Assembly (NCBI GenBank): GCA_050305975.1
Contig: JBNLGI010000039.1
Location: forward strand, 1 to 19,250
Direction: 5' to 3'
Length of the DNA: 19,250 nucleotides
Source: Thiodiazotropha sp050305975
GTDB taxonomy: Bacteria > Pseudomonadota > Gammaproteobacteria > Chromatiales > Chromatiaceae
The notes under the pieces were generated by a model that was not told the DNA's origin, made no database searches, and saw only the letters and a program-made list of their open reading frames with translations. Positions 1 through 10,324 of this stretch are shown piece after piece. The translations under genes and the position numbers were made by a program. Position 1 is the stretch's first letter; every line of letters begins with the position of its first letter.

Positions 1-61
1 ACTCGAACCCGCGACCCCCGGCGTGACAGGCCGGTATTCTAACCAACTGAACTACCGCTCC
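1..61 (-). tRNA. tRNA-Asp(GTC), 3' end cut by window edge
   Basis: Read on the minus strand, this is the 5' part of a tRNA: acceptor strand GGAGCGG, a D-arm with AGTTCAGTTGGTTAGAA, an anticodon loop with GTC (positions 25-27 on the plus strand), and a T-arm beginning GGGTTCGAGT. It matches the bacterial tRNA-Asp pattern closely. The last 15 or so bases, including the 3' acceptor strand and CCA, lie outside the window. Only 3 bases separate it from the CCA end of the preceding tRNA-Val, so the two are surely cut from one precursor. Confidence 0.95.
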
Positions 62-64
62 GGA

Positions 65-140
65 TGGTGGGTGCTGCAGGGATCGAACCTGCGACCCTCG
101 CCTTGTAAGGGCGATGCTCTCCCAGCTGAGCTAAGCACCC
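65..140 (-). tRNA. tRNA-Val(TAC)
   Basis: A complete 76-base cloverleaf on the minus strand. The 7-bp acceptor stem is GGGTGCT paired with AGCACCC, the anticodon is TAC (plus-strand positions 105-107), the T-loop is GGTTCGATCC, and the CCA end is genome-encoded at 65-67. It begins only 13 bases after the hupB stop codon. Either it is transcribed by read-through from hupB, or its promoter lies inside the end of hupB. tRNA-Asp follows after 3 bases. Confidence 0.97.
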
Positions 141-153
141 CACAGGAGGCGCG

Positions 154-426
154 CTAGTTTACGGCATCCTTCAGTGCTTTGCCAGCCTTGAAAGACGGGA
201 TCTTGGAAGCCTTGATCTGGATGGTTTCGCCTGTCTGGGGGTTGCGGCCTTCACGCGCGGCACGTTCTTTCACGGAGAAGGTACCAAAACCAACCAGGGA
301 GAGCGTGTCGCCTTTTTTCATAGCGTCGGTAATCGCATCTACCATTCCGTCCAGTGCGCGTCCAGCAGCTGCCTTGGAGATATCCGCCGCATCCGCCATT
401 GCCTCAATCAGTTCGGCTTTATTCAT
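154..426 (-). CDS. hupB: DNA-binding protein HU, beta-type
   Basis: A 90-residue protein of the HU/IHF family, a nucleoid protein that binds and bends DNA as a dimer with little sequence specificity. The whole family fold is visible: an N-terminal helical part (MNKAELIEAMA...), the GFGTF turn at residues 46-50, and the DNA-intercalating arm with the R61-N62-P63 tip. The length is the family norm. The ATG at 426 is chosen because AAGGGGA lies 8 bases upstream and homologues begin with MNK; the frame stays open further upstream but without support. The gene follows lon in the usual tig-clpP-clpX-lon-hupB order, separated from it by 172 bases that contain its own strong promoter. The tRNA-Val gene begins 13 bases after its stop. 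The hupB assignment rather than hupA rests on this context. Confidence 0.97.
   Translation of the reverse strand: MNKAELIEAMADAADISKAAAGRALDGMVDAITDAMKKGDTLSLVGFGTFSVKERAAREGRNPQTGETIQIKASKIPSFKAGKALKDAVN
156..185 (-). promoter_or_regulatory. weak candidate promoter for the tRNA-Val/tRNA-Asp pair, inside hupB 3' end
   Basis: On the minus strand CTGGCA (180-185), an 18-base spacer and TAAACT (156-161) give 4 of 6 matches in each sigma-70 box. The -10 box overlaps the hupB stop codon and is followed by a GC-rich stretch, as is usual for stable-RNA promoters. The match is modest, and read-through from the strong hupB promoter would serve as well. Confidence 0.25.
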
Positions 427-491
427 TAATCGTATTCCCCTTGTGATGGTTTTGGCGGACTGTGCCGCCATGTAAAGAAGCGATAACAATT

Positions 492-510
492 GTGCCCCTG
501 AACGGGGCAC
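492..510 (-). other. hairpin at the 5' end of the predicted hupB leader
   Basis: A perfect 7-bp inverted repeat, GTGCCCC paired with GGGGCAC around a 5-base loop. It would begin only about 6 bases after the predicted transcription start. No T-run follows, so it is not a terminator. A 5'-terminal stem of this kind can protect mRNA from RppH/RNase E, but that role is inferred. Confidence 0.5.
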
Positions 511-522
511 GAAACGCCAGAA

Positions 523-551
523 TTTATACCGGCTGCCCGTTAACCTGTCAA
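523..551 (-). promoter_or_regulatory. near-consensus sigma-70 promoter of hupB
   Basis: On the minus strand a perfect -35 box TTGACA (546-551), an optimal 17-base spacer and the -10 box TATAAA (523-528, 5 of 6) lie in the lon-hupB gap. Transcription should start near 515-517, giving a leader of about 90 bases. This is the best sigma-70 match I found in the window, as expected for an abundant nucleoid protein. Confidence 0.8.
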
Positions 552-598
552 GCGACCGGCGTCACCGAAACCCAATAAATCCAGGGCTTCAGCGAGGA

Positions 599-3046
<2,448 letters not shown>

Positions 3047-3119
3047 ATACTCCTCGCTTGGCAGAGCATCTGCTCAATTCTCACAACCATTGGGATGACT
3101 GTGTCAGCCCTGGGACTGG

Positions 3120-3142
3120 GTAGGGTGGGTGCGTCTCACCCC
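3120..3142 (+). repeat. degenerate single REP-like copy
   Basis: GTAG followed by GGTGGGTG ... CACCC resembles the GTAG-footed palindromes found at four other places in the window, but the second arm is damaged and no inverted partner is present. It lies in the clpX-lon gap. The similarity is partial and it may be chance. Confidence 0.3.
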
Positions 3143-3233
3143 ATCATTATGTTCGCAAATGCCGTGCCGAAATCGTCTTCTCAACGCTTGGACGGTCTAT
3201 GCAGGATTTGACAGGGTTGGAATCAGCTTTGTT

Positions 3234-3259
3234 CATCCCGACCCGCCCGGATCGGGATG
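3234..3259 (-). other. 8-bp hairpin in the lon leader
   Basis: A perfect inverted repeat CATCCCGA / TCGGGATG with a 10-base GC-rich loop. It lies immediately downstream of the candidate heat-shock promoter, so it would form the very 5' end of the lon transcript. Neither strand has a T-run after it, so a role as the clpX terminator is not supported. Confidence 0.45.
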
Positions 3260-3264
3260 TTCTC

Positions 3265-3294
3265 TACATGGGGATGGAACCCGCGGTTTTCAAT
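3265..3294 (-). promoter_or_regulatory. candidate sigma-32 (heat-shock) promoter of lon
   Basis: On the minus strand ATTGAA (3289-3294, consensus CTTGAA), a 15-base spacer and CCCCATGTA (3265-3273, consensus CCCCATnTA) lie just after the clpX stop codon and 219 bases upstream of lon. The -10 region is an almost complete match to the RpoH consensus, and lon is an RpoH target in other Gammaproteobacteria. No TTGACA/TATAAT-type promoter of comparable quality was seen in this gap. Confidence 0.6.
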
Positions 3295-3335
3295 GGCTCC
3301 GATACAGCTGTCTTACACTGTGCACGAAGCCTGGA

Positions 3336-4610
3336 TCAGTCGGATGCGGCCAACTGCTTGTCGCTGTGTTCGTAGATCATCAGCGGTTCGCTCTCGCCCG
3401 CGATGACCGCTTCGTCCACCACCACTTTGGTGACTTCGTCCATCGAGGGCAGATCGTACATGGTATCCAACAGCACCTGCTCCAGAATGGTGCGAAGACC
3501 ACGGGCACCGGTCTTGCGCTTCATCGCCTTGCGGGCGATGGCGCGCAGGGCATCTTCGCGAATCTCCAGCTCGCAGCCTTCCATCTCGAACAGACGGCCA
3601 TACTGCTTGGTCAACGCGTTCTTCGGCTCGGTCAGGATCTGCACCAGGGAGTCCTCGTCCAGCTCCTGCAGGGTGGCCACCACCGGCAGACGCCCCACGA
3701 ACTCGGGGATCAGGCCGTATTTGATCAGGTCCTCGGGTTCCACATCGACGATGATCTCGCCGATGGAGCGGCTGTCATCCTTGCTCTTCACCTCTGCGGA
3801 GAAACCGATGCCGCCTTTCTCCGAACGATCGCGGATGACCTTTTCGAGACCGGCGAAGGCGCCGCCCACGATGAACAGGATGTTGGAGGTGTTGACCTGC
3901 AGGAACTCCTGCTGCGGATGCTTGCGGCCGCCCTGGGGCGGCACCGAGGCCACGGTGCCCTCGATCAGCTTGAGCAGCGCCTGCTGCACACCCTCGCCCG
4001 AGACGTCGCGGGTGATGGAGGGGTTGTCCGATTTACGGGAGATCTTGTCGATTTCGTCGATATAGACGATACCGGTCTGCGCCTTCTCCACGTCGTAGTC
4101 GCACTTCTGCAGCAGTTTCTGGATGATGTTTTCGACATCCTCACCCACATAACCCGCTTCGGTCAGGGTGGTGGCGTCGGCGATGGTGAAGGGGACATTG
4201 AGCAGCCGCGCCAAGGTCTCCGCCAGCAGGGTCTTGCCGGAACCGGTGGGACCGATCAGCAGGATGTTCGACTTGGCCAGCTCGATATCGCTATCCTTGC
4301 CGATGCTCTCCAAACGCTTGTAGTGGTTGTAGACCGCGACCGAGAGGACCTTTTTGGCCCGCTGCTGACCGATGACGTACTGGTCGAGGGTCTTTTTGAT
4401 CTCCTGGGGCTTCGGCAGGCGGCTGATGCTCTCCTCGCCGCTCTCCTGCATCTCTTCGCGAATGATATCGTTGCACAGCTCGACACACTCGTCGCAGATG
4501 AAGACGGAAGGACCCGCAATCAATTTTCGGACTTCGTGCTGGCTCTTGCCGCAGAAGGAACAGTACAGCAGTTTGCCGTCGTCACCCTTACCGCTTTTGT
4601 CACTGCCCAT
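3336..4610 (-). CDS. clpX: ClpX, AAA+ unfoldase of the ClpXP protease
   Basis: A 424-residue unfoldase that recognises tagged substrates, unfolds them with ATP and feeds them to ClpP. Visible parts in order: a zinc-binding domain with C17, C20, C39 and C42; Walker A GPTGSGKT (120-127); the pore loop GYVGE (153-157); Walker B with D185-E186; the RKH pore loop (229-231); the IGF loop (268-270) that docks on ClpP; and the sensor-2 motif GARGLR (368-373). The length equals that of E. coli ClpX and every motif is intact. The start has an excellent ribosome-binding site, AAGGAG, 6 bases before ATG. The gene lies downstream of clpP with a 141-base gap that holds its own sigma-70 promoter, so ClpX can be made independently of ClpP. 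Confidence 0.98.
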   Translation of the reverse strand: MGSDKSGKGDDGKLLYCSFCGKSQHEVRKLIAGPSVFICDECVELCNDIIREEMQESGEESISRLPKPQEIKKTLDQYVIGQQRAKKVLSVAVYNHYKRLESIGKDSDIELAKSNILLIGPTGSGKTLLAETLARLLNVPFTIADATTLTEAGYVGEDVENIIQKLLQKCDYDVEKAQTGIVYIDEIDKISRKSDNPSITRDVSGEGVQQALLKLIEGTVASVPPQGGRKHPQQEFLQVNTSNILFIVGGAFAGLEKVIRDRSEKGGIGFSAEVKSKDDSRSIGEIIVDVEPEDLIKYGLIPEFVGRLPVVATLQELDEDSLVQILTEPKNALTKQYGRLFEMEGCELEIREDALRAIARKAMKRKTGARGLRTILEQVLLDTMYDLPSMDEVTKVVVDEAVIAGESEPLMIYEHSDKQLAASD

Positions 4611-4651
4611 AGTTCACTCCTTCAAGCCGAAAAACCAGCCTTTCTAACTCA

Positions 4652-4679
4652 ATCATATCCAACCGTTCGCTGATGGCAA
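4652..4679 (-). promoter_or_regulatory. sigma-70 promoter of clpX
   Basis: On the minus strand TTGCCA (4674-4679) and TATGAT (4652-4657) are each 5 of 6 matches to consensus and are 16 bases apart. The predicted start near 4645 gives a leader of about 35 bases ending in the strong ribosome-binding site of clpX. The placement in the clpP-clpX gap suggests clpX is not only transcribed with clpP. Confidence 0.6.
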
Positions 4680-4751
4680 GGACGGTTTACCCAAATCCTG
4701 ATCGGAGTATCAAGTCATTGTCCTTGGGCTTCAACCGCTTAGCAATACCGG

Positions 4752-5393
4752 TTATTCGGCACTATCGCCACTGCGACTGGACAAGACTTTGTCTATCAGA
4801 CCATATTCCGCGGCGGCCTCGCCACCCATGAAATTATCGCGTTCCGTGTCCACCGCTATCTTCTCTAGCGGCTGACCGGTGTGAAACGAGAGGATGGAAT
4901 TGAGCCTTTCGCGCAAAAGAAGAATCTCTTTCGCGTGAATCTCGATATCTGTCGCCTGACCCTGAAAACCGCCCAGGGGCTGATGGATCATCATGCGCGA
5001 GTTGGGCAGGCAGTAGCGCTTGCCCTTGGCGCCACCGGCCAGCAGCAAGGCGCCCATGCTGGCCGCCTGGCCGACGCACATGGTACTGACATCCGGACGG
5101 ATGAACTGCATGGTGTCGTAGATCGACAGGCCCGCGGTCACCGAACCGCCCGGCGAGTTGATATAGACGTGGATATCCTTATCGGGATTCTCCGACTCGA
5201 GGAACAACAACTGCGCCACCACCAGATTGGCCATGTGATCCTCGACCGGACCCACCAGGAAAATGACCCGCTCCTTGAGCAGCCTGGAGTAGATGTCGAA
5301 TGAACGTTCGCCACGGGCGGTCTGTTCGACGACGATGGGCACCAGGCCCAGGTTCGTCGTATCGGGCATGCCTGTCGGGAAGTTTTGACTCAT
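4752..5393 (-). CDS. clpP: ClpP, proteolytic subunit of ClpXP
   Basis: A 213-residue serine peptidase (family S14) that forms the double-heptamer chamber working with ClpX. The catalytic triad is complete: S112 in GQAASMGA, H137 in MMIHQPLGG and D186 in DTERDNFM. The stretch from SFDIYSRLLKERVIFL onward is typical. The first dozen or so residues are the likely autoprocessed propeptide. The tig stop codon is only 23 bases upstream, and no promoter fits there, so clpP is probably co-transcribed with tig. The ribosome-binding site is poor: the nearest purine block, GAGG, is about 13 bases before ATG. The start was kept because the length agrees with homologues. Confidence 0.98.
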   Translation of the reverse strand: MSQNFPTGMPDTTNLGLVPIVVEQTARGERSFDIYSRLLKERVIFLVGPVEDHMANLVVAQLLFLESENPDKDIHVYINSPGGSVTAGLSIYDTMQFIRPDVSTMCVGQAASMGALLLAGGAKGKRYCLPNSRMMIHQPLGGFQGQATDIEIHAKEILLLRERLNSILSFHTGQPLEKIAVDTERDNFMGGEAAAEYGLIDKVLSSRSGDSAE

Positions 5394-5416
5394 AACTGCT
5401 TTATACCTCGGAGTTG

Positions 5417-6703
5417 TCAGCCTTCCGACGTCAGTGTCGCAAAGGTTGTTGGCTCTTCTACAACTTCTGTCTGTTCCAGTACCCAGTCGACCACCTGGTC
5501 TTCGAGCACCACATTTTGTATGGATGCCAGCTGTTGCTGATTGCCATAGTAGTACTTGACCACCTCTTCCGGCTGTTCGTAGCTGCTGGCGAAATCCTCG
5601 ATCGTCTTGCGTACCCGGTCGTTATCGATCTGGATGTCGTTGCGCTTGATGATCTCGCCAATCACCAGACCGAGGGTGACCCGACGCCGGGCCTGTTCCT
5701 CAAACATATCACGGGGCAGTTCCAGGGAACCAGCACCCTGACCGATACGCTCTCGGGTCTGCTTCTGCAGGGCCGTGATCTCCTCGTCGATCAGCGCCTT
5801 GGGAATCTCGATCTTGTTCTGCTCGTAGATCAGATCCATGGCCTGGGTCTTGACTTTAGCCTGCACGCGCTGTGCCAACTCACGTTCCATGTTCTCTCGG
5901 ATATCGCTTCTGAGCTTCTCCACACCCTCGTCCGCGCCGAACTCCTTGGCGAAGGTCTCATCGACCTCCGGCAGCACCTGTTCGGCCACTTCGGAGACCT
6001 CGACCTCGAACGTTACCGGCTTTCCGGCCAGGTCTGCCACCCGGTACTCCTCGGGGAATTTCAGTTCGATGGTGCGTTTCTCGTCCTTGATCATGCCCAC
6101 CAGCCCCTCTTCGAAGCCTTCGATCATGCGCTTGGAACCGAGCACCAGCGGCACATTTTCCGCACTGCCGCCTTCGAACACCTCGCCTTCCACTTTGCCC
6201 GCGAAGCTGATCTTGACCTGATCGCCCTCAGCCGCGGCCCGTTCCACACTGTTCCAGGTGGCGCGTTGCATGCGCAGCTTTTCGATCATGTCTTCGATAT
6301 CCTGCTCGGTGATCTCGGCCACCGGACGGGTGATCTTGCCCTCCAGCTTGGCCGGCTCGACCTCGGGCATCACCTCCAGGGTGGCCACGTAGCCGAACAG
6401 GCCCTCTTCGCTCGCCTCCTTGGGCTCGATCTTGGGCATACCGGCCGGATGCAGCTTCTCCTGCGCGATGGCCTCCTGGTAGCTGCTCTCGATCAGATGA
6501 CCGTAGACCTCCTGCAGCACCTGGCCGCCGTAGACCCGGCGCAGCATGTTCATCGGCACCTTGCCGGGACGAAAACCATCCAGTCTGGCGGTCCGGCCAA
6601 TCTGCTTCAGGCGCTTGTCGACCTCCGCCTCGATCTGCTCCGCCGGCAACTCGACCGTCATCCGCCGCTCAAGCCCTTCACCCGATTCCACCGAAACTTG
6701 CAT
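5417..6703 (-). CDS. tig: trigger factor, ribosome-bound chaperone and prolyl isomerase
   Basis: A 428-residue chaperone that binds the ribosome exit tunnel and shields nascent chains. The ribosome-binding signature G43-F44-R45-P46-G47-K48 (GFRPGKVP) has the same numbering as in E. coli, where the protein has 432 residues. The FKBP-like isomerase domain lies at about 150-240 and the helical chaperone arms follow. The frame is open 12 codons further upstream to 6739, but the ATG at 6703 is chosen. AGGAGA precedes it at 7 bases, and homologues begin MQVSVE as here. It is the first gene of the tig-clpP unit; tRNA-Leu lies 95 bases upstream on the same strand. Confidence 0.97.
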   Translation of the reverse strand: MQVSVESGEGLERRMTVELPAEQIEAEVDKRLKQIGRTARLDGFRPGKVPMNMLRRVYGGQVLQEVYGHLIESSYQEAIAQEKLHPAGMPKIEPKEASEEGLFGYVATLEVMPEVEPAKLEGKITRPVAEITEQDIEDMIEKLRMQRATWNSVERAAAEGDQVKISFAGKVEGEVFEGGSAENVPLVLGSKRMIEGFEEGLVGMIKDEKRTIELKFPEEYRVADLAGKPVTFEVEVSEVAEQVLPEVDETFAKEFGADEGVEKLRSDIRENMERELAQRVQAKVKTQAMDLIYEQNKIEIPKALIDEEITALQKQTRERIGQGAGSLELPRDMFEEQARRRVTLGLVIGEIIKRNDIQIDNDRVRKTIEDFASSYEQPEEVVKYYYGNQQQLASIQNVVLEDQVVDWVLEQTEVVEEPTTFATLTSEG

Positions 6704-6745
6704 GACTCTTCTCCTGACAGCCTGTTCTGTCACTGACAATTTATT

Positions 6746-6767
6746 GAAAAACAGGAAATTTTACCTG
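6746..6767 (-). terminator. weak possible terminator after tRNA-Leu
   Basis: On the minus strand CAGG ... CCTG encloses an A/T-rich centre with partial pairing and is followed by five T residues. It lies between tRNA-Leu and tig. The stem is short and contains a mismatch, so it is at best a weak intrinsic terminator. Confidence 0.25.
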
Positions 6768-6798
6768 ACGACCACCGACCGGGGCCGGCTTGTGAACT

Positions 6799-6883
<85 letters not shown>

Positions 6884-6893
6884 CAAACGGGCG

Positions 6894-6922
6894 ATTATAA
6901 CGTCGATTCGACCCGGGCTCCA
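6894..6922 (-). promoter_or_regulatory. tRNA-Leu promoter
   Basis: A perfect -10 box TATAAT (6894-6899, minus strand) ends 10 bases before the tRNA 5' end. The -35 region at 17 bases spacing is poor (TGGAGC, 3 of 6). The discriminator after the -10 box is GC-rich (CGCCCG), which is typical of stable-RNA promoters under stringent control. That regulation is inferred. Confidence 0.55.
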
Positions 6923-6961
6923 TGCCAATCGATCTGTCGGTTTGGTGGGATTGCCCGTCAC

Positions 6962-7018
6962 GGTGCGGCAAGCCGCACCCTACACCTCGATTGTCTGTAG
7001 GGTGCGGCTTGCCGGACC
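6962..7018. repeat. inverted pair of REP-like palindromes, subtype A (REPIN/BIME-like)
   Basis: Two units face each other, CTAC end to GTAG end, at 6962-6983 and 6997-7018. Each unit is GTAG plus arms GGTGCGGC and GCCGCACC around a 2-base loop. With one extra flanking base the two are the same at 22 of 23 positions; the second has G for C in the last arm. The pair lies between tRNA-Leu and the end of parC. The architecture matches RAYT-mobilised REP elements. Confidence 0.85.
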
Positions 7019-7085
7019 ATCAACTAGACCTTGCGAAACACGCAGTTTGGAATTTACCCTGACCCTGATTCCGATCAGTTCCCAC

Positions 7086-9335
<2,250 letters not shown>

Positions 9336-9452
9336 GGAACGGTTATGCAGCCCTCATCAACGGCTGAAATGAAAAATGATGGCAGATGATACGGAAAGCG
9401 ACCCACGGAGGGAAACAGCGCGCGACAAAACCTTCGGCTTGGTCGACGGCCG

Positions 9453-10148
9453 TCAGCTGAACCGGGCGGGCTCGGCCCGGGCCCGCAGATAGATCAAAAC
9501 CAGAAACGCGAACAGATAGAGCGGCATCACTCCCATCCAGGCGTAATCCGGCAGTGACGGCAGCCAGCCGCCGACCAGCCCGACGGCGATGAGCAGACCC
9601 AGCGTCCCCGCCAGCAGCAGCAGATGGAACAGGGTGGCGGCCATCGGGGCAAGCCGCGTGAAACTCAGTCTCAGCATGCCGCGCAGGGTCGACAAAGAGA
9701 CCACCCATGCCAGTCCCAGCGGCAGCAGATAGAGCGGCCCCGGCGCCTCGCCCAACAATCCGTCGGCCTGGAACAGCAACTGGGCGATCAGCAGGAGAAA
9801 GAAGAGGGAGGCGAAACGCACATAGGTTGGCGGCGTCACCTTCAGCAGCGGCGGCAGCCACTCAAACACGCCACCCAGCAACAAGATCGGCATCAACGCA
9901 AACAGCAGATTGAACTGCGCCCACCCCGCAACCATCTCCACTCCGGCCAGTCTCTGCACCGGCAGCGCCAGCAGCATCAAGCCGCCGCCGATCAGGTAGA
10001 GCCTCAGCGGCGAGGCGGCCAGCCATTGCCAGACGACACACTGGCGGGCCTTCTTGACGTTGGCGGATGAGGGGATGGTGATGCACATGGGGAGGGATCG
10101 GTTGCCGATGACCGCACCATTCTCAGCGACGCACCACCGGGTGACCAT
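9453..10148 (-). CDS. six-helix membrane protein, family not recognised
   Basis: A 231-residue integral membrane protein from the start chosen. Hydrophobic segments lie at about residues 48-65, 76-93, 109-127, 134-153, 168-193 and 203-222, joined by short loops. The short C-terminal tail is basic (YLRARAEPARFS). The spacing of the segment pair AQFNLLFALMPILLLGG ... WLPPLL, followed by a helix with AQLLF, faintly recalls half of an NnrS-type protein, but I cannot claim that family. The start is uncertain: ATG at 10148 has AGGA 12 bases upstream, ATG at 10187 and 10088 have no better site, and codon third-position GC supports coding from about 10148. A REP-like pair lies just upstream, and parC begins 117 bases downstream on the same strand. 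Confidence 0.7.
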   Translation of the reverse strand: MVTRWCVAENGAVIGNRSLPMCITIPSSANVKKARQCVVWQWLAASPLRLYLIGGGLMLLALPVQRLAGVEMVAGWAQFNLLFALMPILLLGGVFEWLPPLLKVTPPTYVRFASLFFLLLIAQLLFQADGLLGEAPGPLYLLPLGLAWVVSLSTLRGMLRLSFTRLAPMAATLFHLLLLAGTLGLLIAVGLVGGWLPSLPDYAWMGVMPLYLFAFLVLIYLRARAEPARFS

Positions 10149-10237
10149 GATATCGGTCAATCCTGGCAGGCTATGGGAAAGCCGCATTCGGAACAGGGCA
10201 TCCCACCTCCTGGCTTTTGCGGTTTCTGCGAGTGTCT

Positions 10238-10292
10238 GGTGGGGCAGGGCCCCACCCTACGGGTCTCATGTAGGGTGGGGCCCTGCCCCACC
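10238..10292. repeat. perfect inverted pair of REP-like palindromes, subtype B
   Basis: Units at 10238-10260 and 10270-10292 are exact 23-base reverse complements separated by 9 bases. Each has a GTAG foot and arms GGTGGGGC and GCCCCACC around a 3-base loop. The pair lies between the chemotaxis gene and the six-helix membrane protein, 32 bases after the stop of the former. As RNA it would form either two short hairpins or one 23-bp hairpin. Confidence 0.9.
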
Positions 10293-10324
10293 GATCGTGC
10301 CGATCATTGGGCCGGGTGCAGCGT

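Noticed and set aside
427..510. A 28-codon longer start for HU
   Set aside because: HU proteins are about 90 residues and start with MNK. The extension overlaps the leader hairpin and has no ribosome-binding site.
3234..3259. Intrinsic terminator of clpX
   Set aside because: The stem is good, but neither strand has a T-run after it, and the candidate lon promoter lies just upstream of it.
6704..6739. A 12-codon longer start for trigger factor
   Set aside because: Homologues start with MQVSVE, and the ribosome-binding site AGGAGA is placed for the ATG at 6703 and would lie inside the longer version.
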